NCBI GenBank assembly: GCA_038106575.1
Contig: JAYOED010000069.1
Span: forward strand, 1-11,247
Direction: 5' to 3'
Origin: Ga0077527 sp038106575
Lineage (GTDB): Bacteria; Pseudomonadota; Gammaproteobacteria; Burkholderiales; SG8-41
Length of the DNA stretch: 11,247 bases
A program made the translations under genes and the position numbers. Shown here one piece after another: positions 1-8,239 of the stretch (its first letter is position 1; the number at the start of each line of letters is the position of its first letter). Below the pieces are notes generated by a model. That model was not told where the DNA came from. It saw nothing but the letters and a program-made list of their open reading frames with translations, and searched no databases.

Positions 1-1007
1 TCGAGGAAACTGCTCGACAAACCCAGTGCCAGCACGTTGCCACGCCAGACCTCGGCCAGACGGCCCGCATTGATCGGTATATCGTTGCGAGGGTGAATTT
101 CATGACCCAATACACCTTCGATCTCGGCCTTGGCCTGATCGGGCGTGATATGACGGTCGGAGTATACATAGCCGCAACCAATCCGCCCTTGCGTCGGGAT
201 CTGCCACATCCAACCAGATTTCTGCGCCCATGCATGGGTAAAGGTAGGCAGTTCCTGTCCCTCGGTAAGATCCAGCCAGAACGGCATCGCACGGTTGACC
301 GGAAGCACGTCGCCATAGTCGACCCATTTGACCCCCATGACCCCGCTGACAACCGCGCGACGGAAACCGGTGCAGTCGATGAAAAAATCGCCTGCCAGAG
401 TTTCGCCGTTATCCAGAATCAGCGCGACGATATTGCCGGCTTCGTCACGAGTCGCCCCCGAGACCAGCGCGTCGATCATCTCGATCCCCTGCGCCTTGGT
501 TCGTAGATACGCGCCCACCTTTGCCTGATCGAAGTGATAGGCATGATGGAACCGGCTGACTGGAATGTGCCGACCATTCACTACCGCCACCGGCGCCTTG
601 CCGCCCGCCATCAGCGTTGCGAACACATGCGGCTCGGCTACCGACCGGCCAGCGGCAACGCAAAACGTGTCAATCCACGAACCAGCGTTTGGCACCCGGC
701 CCGCCAGCGCATAACAGTCATCTATCGGCCCGTCATAGTAGTGCCCTAGCCGCCGCCAGTCGCGGTGTCGAATTCCGAATTTGATCGTCGCGTCGGTGTG
801 GGCGAGAAAATCGGCTTCGTCGAATCCCAACGCCTGAAGGACCCCGCCGAAAACCGAGGTCGTTCCTTCGCCGACACCAATTGTCGGTACTTTGGAGCTC
901 TCGATCAGCGTGATCTTCAACGGTTTGCCAAACCTCTTGGCCTCGGCCTGCAACAGATGAGCCGAGAGCCAGCCCGCCGTGCCGCCGCCGACGACGACAA
1001 GATGCAC
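1..1007 (-). CDS. Flavin-dependent tryptophan halogenase-like protein (partial, 3' end beyond window)
   Basis: The reading frame is open from just after the stop of the GH4 gene to the left edge: 335 codons from the GTG at 1007. It belongs to the FADH2-dependent tryptophan halogenase family, whose members make hypohalous acid at the flavin and pass it along a tunnel to a catalytic lysine. Visible motifs (GTG numbering) are the FAD-binding GGGTAGW at 7-13; GVGEGTT at 44-50; the TIKFGI segment with Lys76, matching catalytic Lys79 of PrnA; DCTGF at 211-215; and the diagnostic WMWQIP (WxWxIP) at 266-271. The window ends at a GLSSSFL segment. In relatives this is followed almost directly by PLESTG, which carries the catalytic Glu and the halide-binding Thr-Gly, so those residues cannot be checked. 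About 165 of roughly 500 residues are missing. The start may instead be TTG at 1031, directly after the preceding stop; GTG 1007 has GAGGG about 10 bases upstream. It is probably co-transcribed with the galactosidases. Family assignment is firm; substrate is unknown. Confidence 0.9.
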   Translation of the reverse strand, partial: MHLVVVGGGTAGWLSAHLLQAEAKRFGKPLKITLIESSKVPTIGVGEGTTSVFGGVLQALGFDEADFLAHTDATIKFGIRHRDWRRLGHYYDGPIDDCYALAGRVPNAGSWIDTFCVAAGRSVAEPHVFATLMAGGKAPVAVVNGRHIPVSRFHHAYHFDQAKVGAYLRTKAQGIEMIDALVSGATRDEAGNIVALILDNGETLAGDFFIDCTGFRRAVVSGVMGVKWVDYGDVLPVNRAMPFWLDLTEGQELPTFTHAWAQKSGWMWQIPTQGRIGCGYVYSDRHITPDQAKAEIEGVLGHEIHPRNDIPINAGRLAEVWRGNVLALGLSSSFL

Positions 1008-1031
1008 CGGTCTTTGACCCTCTGCGTGCAA

Positions 1032-2405
1032 TTAGGCCACCCGCATTTTACGCGCGCCCGACAGCCATTCCGGAAGCCAGTCGCCATGTTTCTCGATCAG
1101 CTCGTCGACCATCTCCCAGATCTGGTCAAGGTCCAGTTCGGCCCCGGTGTGCGGGTCCATCATCGCGGCGTGGTAGATATGCTCTCGGTTCTCAGTCAGC
1201 AGCGCCTTGACGGTCAGTTCCTGCACGTTGATGTTCGAGCGCATGATAGCGGCCAACTGCGGCGGCAAGTCGGGAATGCGTGTCGGCTGGATGCCGTTGC
1301 GGTCCACAAGGCAAGGCACCTCGACGGCACAGCCTTCGGGTAGGGCCGGAATATAGCCCTTGTTCGCCACGTTGCCGTAGATCACGCTGGGTGTACCGGT
1401 CCAGACCGAGTTGATGATTTCGGAGGCATATTCGACTGAGTTCGGTACGTCGATCGTGTCCGAGCTCTTGTAGGTTTCCAACTGTTCTTTCCATCGCGCA
1501 ATCTGCTCGACGCACCGCTTGGGGTATTCGTCCAGCGGGATGCCGAAACGTTCGATAATGTCGTCGCGGCCGCGTTTGATGAACCACGGCACGTATTCGG
1601 CGAAATGCTCAGAACTTTCGGTCGCGAAATAGCCGAGACGTTTCATCATCTCGTAGCGCACCTTGTTCGGGCAGCGTGGGTTCCAGCTGCTCTCGGGGCG
1701 CGGAAAGGTGCCCTCGGCATAGCCTTTCTGCAGGTCGGGATAGAGGTCGCGGTATGAGCCGTCCTCCATGATCTCCTCGAACTTCAGGAAATAGGCGACG
1801 TGGTTGATGCCTGCCGAGAGGTAGCGGATCTTGCTGTCGGGTATGCGTAGGTCCGACGCCAGTTCATGCGCTGTGTGCTGGACCGAGTGGCACAGGCCCA
1901 CCTGTTTGATGTGCGGGTACTTCTCGGCAATCGCCCAGGTATTGATCGCCATCGGGTTGACGTACTGCAGCAACACGGCATCGGGGCAGACGGCGGTCAT
2001 GTCCTCGCAGATCGACCACAGATGCGGGACGGTGCGCAGGCCGCGCATGATACCGCCGATCCCCAACGTGTCGGCAATCGTTTGTCGCAGGCCGAATTTT
2101 TTGGGCACCTCAAAATCGGTCACGGTACAGGGTTCAAAGCCGCCAATCTGAAAGGCTACGACCACGAAATCCGCATACTCAAGCGCTTCGCGCTGGTTGG
2201 TATGCAGTGAATGGGTCGCGGCAACACCCAGCGATGACACCAGTTTATCGAAAACAATCTCGCTTTCAGACAATCGCTGAACGTTGATGTCCATCAAAGC
2301 AACATGCGCATTGGCCAACGCGGGCCGCTGCAATACGTCACCGATAATGTTCTTCATGAACACCGTCGATCCGGCACCGATGAATGCAATTTTTGGGCTG
2401 GCCAT
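1032..2405 (-). CDS. melA: GH4 alpha-galactosidase (MelA type, NAD+ and divalent-metal dependent)
   Basis: A complete 457-residue protein, the usual size for MelA. GH4 enzymes hydrolyse glycosides by transient oxidation at C3 and elimination, using NAD+ and a divalent metal such as Mn2+. The N terminus is a Rossmann nucleotide-binding site (KIAFIGAGS, GxGS at residues 10-13). ADTLGIGGIMRGLRT follows at 111-125, then YVNPMA at 148-153. The metal-binding cysteine lies in GLCHSVQHT (C172-H173-S174), and the second metal ligand is the His of INH at 200-202. Within GH4 the CHS tripeptide marks alpha-galactosidases, as opposed to CHE, CHD or CHN for alpha-glucosidases, alpha-glucuronidases or phospho-glucosidases. 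There is no signal peptide, so it acts in the cytoplasm on imported sugar. The ATG at 2405 is preceded by AGGGAG six bases upstream, overlapping the TAG stop of the GH36 gene 9 bp away. Another GH4 specificity is possible but less likely given the neighbours. Confidence 0.93.
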   Translation of the reverse strand: MASPKIAFIGAGSTVFMKNIIGDVLQRPALANAHVALMDINVQRLSESEIVFDKLVSSLGVAATHSLHTNQREALEYADFVVVAFQIGGFEPCTVTDFEVPKKFGLRQTIADTLGIGGIMRGLRTVPHLWSICEDMTAVCPDAVLLQYVNPMAINTWAIAEKYPHIKQVGLCHSVQHTAHELASDLRIPDSKIRYLSAGINHVAYFLKFEEIMEDGSYRDLYPDLQKGYAEGTFPRPESSWNPRCPNKVRYEMMKRLGYFATESSEHFAEYVPWFIKRGRDDIIERFGIPLDEYPKRCVEQIARWKEQLETYKSSDTIDVPNSVEYASEIINSVWTGTPSVIYGNVANKGYIPALPEGCAVEVPCLVDRNGIQPTRIPDLPPQLAAIMRSNINVQELTVKALLTENREHIYHAAMMDPHTGAELDLDQIWEMVDELIEKHGDWLPEWLSGARKMRVA

Positions 2406-2414
2406 TTTTTCTCC

Positions 2415-4484
2415 CTAACTTATCTTCTTACCTTCAATAACCCACATCGTAGCGGGCCAGGCGATTGGCAGGTTCAAGCCCTTGTTCGTCAACATCCGTC
2501 CCGACAAGATCAGATCGGAGGTTTTCAGGGCTGCTGGCCCACGCGAGTGCGGGGCGCGATCCTCGGTGTTCAGAAGTTTCACCTCATATAGCGTTTCTGG
2601 CTCCAGCCCGGTCAAACGCAGCGTGCGCGGCAGGATTGGTTGAGTGAATGCATTCTGTCCTGCGAAAGCAACGAAACGGTGGCCGTCGGCAGCGATCTGG
2701 ATTTCCGCAGTAACGCAAGGGTCATCGGTATCGATCTGGTGGATAGCGCCCGCCATCATCCATTCTCGGTTAGCCTTGTACCACGTGGCGATTTTCGAAA
2801 GTGTCGCGATATCTTCCTCGGAAAACTCCCGTAGATTACTCTCAAACCCCATGTGGCGCATCGCGGCAATCCAGGCGCGGAAAGCCATTGGCAATTCGCG
2901 TCCTGTGGTATGAGAATGGTGTGCGCCGACATGGCTGCCGGTAATCGAAGACGGGATAACCAGTGAGGCAATCTGCTGCATACGCAGACGCTCGAGGGCG
3001 TCGATACAGTCCGACAACCAAACACGAGTTGTCTGTTTCAGAATTCCATAGTCAATGCGTCCGCCGCCCGAGGCACAGCTTTCGATTTCGATCGACGGAT
3101 GGGCTGTACGAAGGCGTGACAGCAACGCAATGATCCCGCGCCCCTGTGCAGCGTCAAGCACCGGCAGCAGGCGGTTATGATCCCATTTCAGGTAGTCGAT
3201 ATTGTTCTCGGACAAGATCGCGTCGAGCTGTTCGAACAGATAGTCCTGCACGGCTTGCCGTCCAAGATCGAGCACCAGCTGGTGGCGGCCGGTTACCTGG
3301 TCCGGCGCTCCGAGTATCCAGTCAGGATGCGCTCGATAAAGTTCAGAGTCGGGGTTTACCATTTCGGGTTCTACCCACAGACCGAACGTCATTCCTTCAG
3401 CATGCACCTTGTCGATCAGCGGCGTCAGGCCATCCGGCCACTTTCGGCGGTCAATCACCCAGTCACCCAGCGAAGAGGTATCGTCGTCTCGCCTGCCGAA
3501 CCAGCCGTCATCCAGCACAAACCGCTCGGCACCGATGCTTGCGGCACGTTCGGCCATGTCGGACAGAACGTCGAGGTCGTGGTCCATATAGACAGCTTCC
3601 CAGCAGTTATAATGCACCGGGCGAGGGCGGTTGGTGTCGGGCCAAGGCACCAGCGTGTCGCGCACATATGCCTGGAGCTGTATGGCGCACCCGTTTAGCC
3701 CGGTGTCAGACCTTGCAACTGTCAAGATGGCAGTTTGGAAATTAGTGGCGGGCGAGCGCTCAGCCCCTGTGACATTCCCGAACTGGATCTGGCGTCGACC
3801 GCAAGGCAGCTCTTCGGTCAGCATTCGGTGACCGCCGGGCCAGCCATAGGCAAATGCCAATGCCTCACCTTTCGTGAAGCTCGTCCCGCGCGAACAGGTG
3901 TATGCGAAAGGGGGGACTTCCTGTCCGGATCGTCCGGAGCGACCTTCGCGCAAACGGGCGCCCGGCGAGAATGGTTGCCTGTGCAGATGAAATTCGTTCA
4001 GCCATTTGCCAGAGAACTCAATCACCTCGGCATGGTTTCCCGGAATTGGAAGCACGGGCGCCGCCAACCAGCTCAGGCGCACGGGCTGTTCGGAGGTGAG
4101 GGTGGCTGACAGTTCCAGCAACCCGTTCAATGCAATTCGCGCGGAGTAGGTCAAGTCGAGGCGCTCATCCCTGGCCGTCACTGTGGCGACGCTGCCCACT
4201 ATCGTGACTGACCCGGCACCAAATCGCGGCACGAGCTCTTCGCCGATCGCATTCGTGATGCGCAAGGCCGGCTGACCCTCATAAACGCCGTCACCGACGG
4301 GACAAATTGTCAGCGGCGCCAACCGGTCGAGCATCCCGCCTGTCAGGTCCATCTCGTGCGCGAGCGCAAACTGGCCGAGGTCTTCGCCATCCGGCAGGCT
4401 CGGGCCGAAATAGGCGATAGAGGGCAATCCCGCAGTTGCGTTCAACACCAGCGTTTGTGTCTTATCATCAAGGCGGTAATGCAT
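2415..4484 (-). CDS. GH36 alpha-galactosidase
   Basis: A complete 689-residue cytoplasmic enzyme, typical in length for the large GH36 alpha-galactosidases (AgaA/RafA/MelA-36 type, about 700-740). It has an N-terminal beta-sandwich (about 1-280), a central (beta/alpha)8 barrel (about 285-590) and a C-terminal beta domain. Barrel motifs are all present: NCWEA at 293-297, LDDGW at 324-328 (substrate-binding aspartates), GLWVEPEM at 368-375, the nucleophile motif KWDHN at 433-437 (Asp435), the ESCASGGGRID segment at 468-478, and the acid/base motif WLSDCID at 489-495. It retains configuration and releases terminal alpha-1,6-galactose from melibiose, raffinose, stachyose or galactomannan fragments. 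No signal peptide is seen, matching intracellular hydrolysis after import. Its ATG lies only 2 bp after the TGA of the ATPase gene and no good Shine-Dalgarno sequence is visible, so translation is probably coupled to the ATPase. Known family and intact catalytic residues make this call firm. Confidence 0.96.
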   Translation of the reverse strand: MHYRLDDKTQTLVLNATAGLPSIAYFGPSLPDGEDLGQFALAHEMDLTGGMLDRLAPLTICPVGDGVYEGQPALRITNAIGEELVPRFGAGSVTIVGSVATVTARDERLDLTYSARIALNGLLELSATLTSEQPVRLSWLAAPVLPIPGNHAEVIEFSGKWLNEFHLHRQPFSPGARLREGRSGRSGQEVPPFAYTCSRGTSFTKGEALAFAYGWPGGHRMLTEELPCGRRQIQFGNVTGAERSPATNFQTAILTVARSDTGLNGCAIQLQAYVRDTLVPWPDTNRPRPVHYNCWEAVYMDHDLDVLSDMAERAASIGAERFVLDDGWFGRRDDDTSSLGDWVIDRRKWPDGLTPLIDKVHAEGMTFGLWVEPEMVNPDSELYRAHPDWILGAPDQVTGRHQLVLDLGRQAVQDYLFEQLDAILSENNIDYLKWDHNRLLPVLDAAQGRGIIALLSRLRTAHPSIEIESCASGGGRIDYGILKQTTRVWLSDCIDALERLRMQQIASLVIPSSITGSHVGAHHSHTTGRELPMAFRAWIAAMRHMGFESNLREFSEEDIATLSKIATWYKANREWMMAGAIHQIDTDDPCVTAEIQIAADGHRFVAFAGQNAFTQPILPRTLRLTGLEPETLYEVKLLNTEDRAPHSRGPAALKTSDLILSGRMLTNKGLNLPIAWPATMWVIEGKKIS

Positions 4485-4486
4485 TT

Positions 4487-6097
4487 TCAGGCAACTACTT
4501 TAAAGGCCGCGTCGACAAGACGGCGGGTATAATCGGATTGCGGAGTCTCCAGAACCTGACTGGTCGGCCCCATCTCGGCGACATTGCCATTTTGCATGAC
4601 GATGACGTTGTGGCAGAGGGCTTTGACCACCTTCAGGTCATGGCTGATGAACATGTAGCTGAGGTCGTGCTTGGCACGCAGGTCGCGCAACAAGTCGATG
4701 ATCTGAGCTTGAATTGATAGGTCGAGCGCCGAGGTCGGCTCGTCCAGCAATATGAAATCGGGATTCAGCACCAACGCGCGGGCGATCGCTAAGCGCTGCC
4801 GCTGTCCGCCGGAGAATTCGTGTGGGAAACGCTGCATCGAATCGCGGGGCATCTTCACGTCTTCGAGCGCCCGCCCGACAAGTTCCTCGCGCTCGGCGGC
4901 GTTCTTACCGATGCCGTTGACGATCAGGCCCTCCTCTAGGATTTGCTGCACGATCATGCGCGGGTTCAGCGACGAGAAAGGATCTTGGAAGACGACCTGA
5001 ATCTTCGTCCGCAAGGGACGCATTTCCTTCCGGGAAAGCCCGTCGATCCGTTTTCCATCGAAGCTGATCGAGCCGCCATTTGCCTCAAGCAACCGGATCA
5101 TCGCCATGCCGAGCGTCGTCTTGCCCGAACCCGACTCCCCAACGACTCCCAGGGTTTCGCCACGACGGATCGTGGCTGAGAAATTGTTCACTGCAATCAA
5201 GTCTGTATGTTTGCGGCTGAAGAACCCGCCATGGGAAATCCGGAAAGCGACATGTATATCTTCGGCCACCATCAGTGGTTCGGCATCGGGATCTTGCGGC
5301 TCGGGGCGGCCCTTGGGTTCGCTGGCCAGTAGGTGTTTTGTGTACTCATGCTGCGGGTTGGCGAAGACTTCCGCCGTATTGCCGCGCTCGACAACTTCGC
5401 CGTAGCGCATGACCACGACTTTGTCCGAGGTCTTTTCAACCACCGTCAGGTCGTGCGTGATCAGGATTACGGCCATGTTCTTTGACCGCTGCAGGTCCTT
5501 CAAGAGCGACAGAATCTCGGCCTGAACGGTCACGTCCAGCGCGGTTGTCGGCTCGTCCGCGATCAGCAGGTCGGGCTTGTTTGCTAAGGCCATCGCGATC
5601 ATCACGCGTTGGCGCTGACCGCCGGACATCTCGTGGGGATACTGGTTTAGACGTGCATCGGGTTCTGGAAGCTGCACTTCCTTGAACAGGCGCAGTGCTT
5701 CCTCCAGCGCCTTTTTCTTCGACATCGGGCGATGAACCTGGATAATCTCGGCGACCTGATCGCCGACCTTGTAAATCGGGTTCAGCGAGGTCAGCGGTTC
5801 TTGGAAAATCATCGAGATCCTGTTGCCGCGGATTTTCTGCATCTGCGGTTCGGAGAAACTGGATATCTCCTCGCCGTCGAACCAGATTTTGCTGTCGGCT
5901 CCGACGCGGGCGTTTTCAGCCAGCATCGACATTATGGCGCGCGCGGTGACAGATTTGCCCGAGCCGGACTCGCCGACCACAGCCAGAGTCTCGCCACGAT
6001 TGACCTCGTAGGAAAGGCCGCGCACGGCGTTGACGGTTCCGGTGACGGTCTTGAAGTCCACCACTACGTTTTCGATTTTCAGCAAAGGCTCAGTCAT
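4487..6097 (-). CDS. ABC transporter ATP-binding protein with two fused nucleotide-binding domains (Dpp/Opp family)
   Basis: A 536-residue protein carrying two full ABC ATPase domains in one chain, equivalent to DppD plus DppF fused; it energises import from the cytoplasmic face. Domain 1: Walker A GESGSGKS at 42-49, Q-loop Gln99, signature MSGGQRQR at 157-164, Walker B ending in DEP at 181-183, H-loop His215. Domain 2: Walker A GESGSGKT at 320-327, Q-loop Gln371, signature FSGGQRQR at 428-435, Walker B LLDEP at 450-454, H-loop His486. Both sites look catalytically complete. The frame extends upstream to an ATG at 6151. I prefer the ATG at 6097 because the protein then starts MTEPLLKIENVVVDF, the normal family N terminus, and the start overlaps the permease stop by 8 bp, suggesting translational coupling. 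By order of genes this matches the fourth component of the Sinorhizobium agp alpha-galactoside transporter. The family is usually labelled peptide/nickel transport; the sugar role comes from context. Confidence 0.94.
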   Translation of the reverse strand: MTEPLLKIENVVVDFKTVTGTVNAVRGLSYEVNRGETLAVVGESGSGKSVTARAIMSMLAENARVGADSKIWFDGEEISSFSEPQMQKIRGNRISMIFQEPLTSLNPIYKVGDQVAEIIQVHRPMSKKKALEEALRLFKEVQLPEPDARLNQYPHEMSGGQRQRVMIAMALANKPDLLIADEPTTALDVTVQAEILSLLKDLQRSKNMAVILITHDLTVVEKTSDKVVVMRYGEVVERGNTAEVFANPQHEYTKHLLASEPKGRPEPQDPDAEPLMVAEDIHVAFRISHGGFFSRKHTDLIAVNNFSATIRRGETLGVVGESGSGKTTLGMAMIRLLEANGGSISFDGKRIDGLSRKEMRPLRTKIQVVFQDPFSSLNPRMIVQQILEEGLIVNGIGKNAAEREELVGRALEDVKMPRDSMQRFPHEFSGGQRQRLAIARALVLNPDFILLDEPTSALDLSIQAQIIDLLRDLRAKHDLSYMFISHDLKVVKALCHNVIVMQNGNVAEMGPTSQVLETPQSDYTRRLVDAAFKVVA

Positions 6098-7205
6098 TGG
6101 AATACGGGTCCATTGCGTCGCGCAGGCCGTCGCCGAAGGCGTTGAAGGCAAGTACGGAGATTACGATCATACCGACCGGGGCCATGAGCCATGGCGCGGC
6201 AGCGAAGGACTGAAAGTCGCGGACCTGATTCAGCATGGTACCCCAGCTGACCATCGGAGCCTGAACGCCAACGCCTAGGAAGGACAAGAAGCTCTCCAGC
6301 AGGATGACCTCAGGAAGCTGGTAGGTTGCCCAGACGATGATATGCGACGAGGCGTTGGGAACGATATGCCGCCCGATGATCCGCCCGTCCGACGCACCTA
6401 CGGCCACGGCCGAGCGCACGTAGTCCATCGACCGGATCGAGATCACCTTTCCCCGCAACTCGCGCGACAGGTCGGCCCAGCGCAACAACACGAGTATCAG
6501 TGCGAACATTATGAAGATCGAGATCGGGTCGGCACGGCGCGGCAGGATCGCAACCAAAGCCAGATAAAGCGGCAGGTCCGGGAACGATTTCACGAATTCG
6601 ACGATACGTTGGACGACCATGTCGAAACGTCCGCCGAAATAGCCCGAAGACACGCCGACGATTATCCCGATCACGCAGGATGCCGCCATGACCAGCACGC
6701 CCATAAGCAGCGTGATTTTCGTGCCCTGCAACATGCGCGAGAACACGTCGCGACCCAGCGAGTCGGTCCCCAGCAGGTGGAAGAAGGCGCCGTCGGTAGT
6801 GCCGAACAGACGGGTTTCGAACTCCATCCCCAGGAAAGTCCAAGGATCGCCCTTGACAAACAGGGACAGGTCGTGGCGCTGGGTCTCGTCGGGGACAAAG
6901 GTGATGGCAAAGGTATTCGGATCCATCTCTTCGCGGAACCCCATCACATAGGGACGGGTCAGCCCACCTTCGGAAGCAAAAATGCGGATCGCCATCGGCG
7001 GCGAGTAGATCGCCGTGCGGTCCTTGGTCTCGGCCGCATAGGGCGACAGGAACCCGTGGAGCACCGCGGTGATCACGATCAGCAGGCAGCCGATCAGTCC
7101 GACCATGCCATAGCGGTTGTGCCGGAAGCGGCGGCGGACGAGCTGCCAGTAGGACAGTCGCAGTCCTTGATTGACGGCTTCAGCGTTTAAAGTGAGATCG
7201 GTCAT
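6090..7205 (-). CDS. ABC transporter permease, DppC/OppC type
   Basis: A 371-residue inner-membrane permease. A cytoplasmic N-terminal tail with basic residues (RRRFRHNRYG) leads into a first membrane segment at about 34-55. A loop of roughly 90 residues follows (about 56-145) and ends in the family hallmark LLGTDSLGRDVFSR at 144-157. Further membrane segments lie near 163-188, 211-245 and 338-358. The EAA coupling loop that docks on the ATPase is at about 261-285 (YVRSAVAVGASDG, then RHIVPNA). The C-terminal LSFLGVGVQAP and SWGTML motifs are typical of DppC. The long loop between the first two segments is larger than usual and should face the periplasm, where it could contact the large binding protein. 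The ATG at 7205 has GAGGGG 7 bases upstream, overlapping the TGA of the upstream permease. Its own stop overlaps the ATPase start. It pairs with the DppB-type gene to form the channel. Confidence 0.94.
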   Translation of the reverse strand: MTDLTLNAEAVNQGLRLSYWQLVRRRFRHNRYGMVGLIGCLLIVITAVLHGFLSPYAAETKDRTAIYSPPMAIRIFASEGGLTRPYVMGFREEMDPNTFAITFVPDETQRHDLSLFVKGDPWTFLGMEFETRLFGTTDGAFFHLLGTDSLGRDVFSRMLQGTKITLLMGVLVMAASCVIGIIVGVSSGYFGGRFDMVVQRIVEFVKSFPDLPLYLALVAILPRRADPISIFIMFALILVLLRWADLSRELRGKVISIRSMDYVRSAVAVGASDGRIIGRHIVPNASSHIIVWATYQLPEVILLESFLSFLGVGVQAPMVSWGTMLNQVRDFQSFAAAPWLMAPVGMIVISVLAFNAFGDGLRDAMDPYSND

Positions 7206-7216
7206 GGTGCGGCCCC

Positions 7217-8239
7217 TCAGGAACGGGTCACTGTGGCGCGGCGGACGCGCGGGTCGAGCAGGGCCAGCATCAGGTCGGCAAATAGGTTGCCCAGAACCAG
7301 CAGCACGGCGACGATCATGAAGATGGCGGCGACGACATACATGTCGCGGTTACCGACCGAGCTCAGGATTAGCGGACCGACGGTCGGGATACCGAGGACG
7401 ATCGCAATCTCAAGCTCACCCTTGATCATGTAATCGAAACGCGTGCCGAGGTTCATAATGACGGGGTGCAGCGCATTTGGGACCGCGTGTTTGAACAGAA
7501 CCTTGCCACGCGACAAGCCCTTGGCGCGGGCGGTCTCGATGTACTGCATGTTCATGACGTCCAGCAGGTTGCCGCGCATCATGCGGGTGGTATAGGCCTG
7601 ACCGGCCCAGATCGAAACCAGTAGCACCGGCCAGACGTGTTTTAGGAAGTCCCAGAATTTCGCCAGCGTCCAGTGATCCTGCAGGATGTATTTCGGCGAG
7701 TTGATCGCGCCGATATAGGGCGAGTGCCAGACGATCGCGAGGAAATACAGGATCACGAGCGAGATCACGAATTTCGGGATCACGATGCCCATGAAGGCGA
7801 TCAGTGTGGCGAAGGTATCACCCAGTTTGTATTGGTTGGTAGCGGCATAGATGCCCAGCATCACCCCGATAACCTGACCGACGACTAGCGTCATGACCGC
7901 AAGGATCAGCGTGCGCGGCAGGCGGGTGCCGATAACCTCGGTCACGGGACGGTTCTGCTCGAAGGACATGCCGAAGTCGCCGGCGAACACAATATTTTTC
8001 AACCAGTTCAAATATTGGATGGCAATCGGCTGGTCCAGACCCAGGCGTTCGCGCATAGCCTGCGCAAGGGGTAGCAACTCGTCATAGGATTTGCCGGTTT
8101 GGGCAGAGGTGTTGGATATCCAGGTATCCACGAAATCCCCAGGTACGGCCTGGATGATGGCGAACGACACCATCGAGATGCCGATCAGCAGCGGGATCGA
8201 AACCGCAAGCCGTTTAATGAAAAAGATCACGAAATCCAC
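7217..8239 (-). CDS. ABC transporter permease, DppB/OppB type
   Basis: A complete 340-residue inner-membrane permease with the standard DppB layout: a first membrane segment near 8-30 followed by the conserved IIQAVPGD at 28-35, then a soluble stretch. GDFGMSF is at 88-94 and further membrane segments lie at about 108-132, 145-170, 200-215, 277-296 and 302-326. The EAA loop that contacts the ATPase is at about 233-257 (YIETARAKGLSRGKV, then HAVPNAL). The protein ends in the usual LLDPRVR. The start is a GTG at 8239, supported by AGGGAG six bases upstream and by the family N terminus (DFVIFFIKRLAVSIPLLIG). It forms the heterodimeric channel with the DppC-type protein 11 bp downstream. It is separated from the binding-protein gene by 108 bases containing a strong stem-loop, so its expression is probably lower than that of the binding protein. 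Confidence 0.95.
   Translation of the reverse strand: MDFVIFFIKRLAVSIPLLIGISMVSFAIIQAVPGDFVDTWISNTSAQTGKSYDELLPLAQAMRERLGLDQPIAIQYLNWLKNIVFAGDFGMSFEQNRPVTEVIGTRLPRTLILAVMTLVVGQVIGVMLGIYAATNQYKLGDTFATLIAFMGIVIPKFVISLVILYFLAIVWHSPYIGAINSPKYILQDHWTLAKFWDFLKHVWPVLLVSIWAGQAYTTRMMRGNLLDVMNMQYIETARAKGLSRGKVLFKHAVPNALHPVIMNLGTRFDYMIKGELEIAIVLGIPTVGPLILSSVGNRDMYVVAAIFMIVAVLLVLGNLFADLMLALLDPRVRRATVTRS

Noticed and set aside
765..1343. Plus-strand ORF (192 codons) opposite the halogenase and GH4 genes
   Set aside because: It spans two real minus-strand genes and their junction, has no ribosome binding site or recognisable domain, and is explained by codon bias on the opposite strand.
1032..2405. GH4 gene as a phospho-alpha-glucosidase or alpha-glucuronidase
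   Set aside because: The active-site tripeptide is CHS, the alpha-galactosidase version. No PTS component is present, and the neighbours import unphosphorylated sugar.
6098..6151. Upstream start at 6151 for the double ATPase
   Set aside because: The extra 18 residues resemble no family N terminus and lie within the coding end of the permease. The ATG at 6097 overlaps the permease stop and begins the conserved domain directly.
6342..7190. Long plus-strand ORF (282 codons) opposite the DppC-type permease
   Set aside because: It is rich in His, Asp, Arg and Gln with no family features, and lies wholly antisense to a clear permease with conserved motifs. It is a shadow frame typical of GC-rich DNA.
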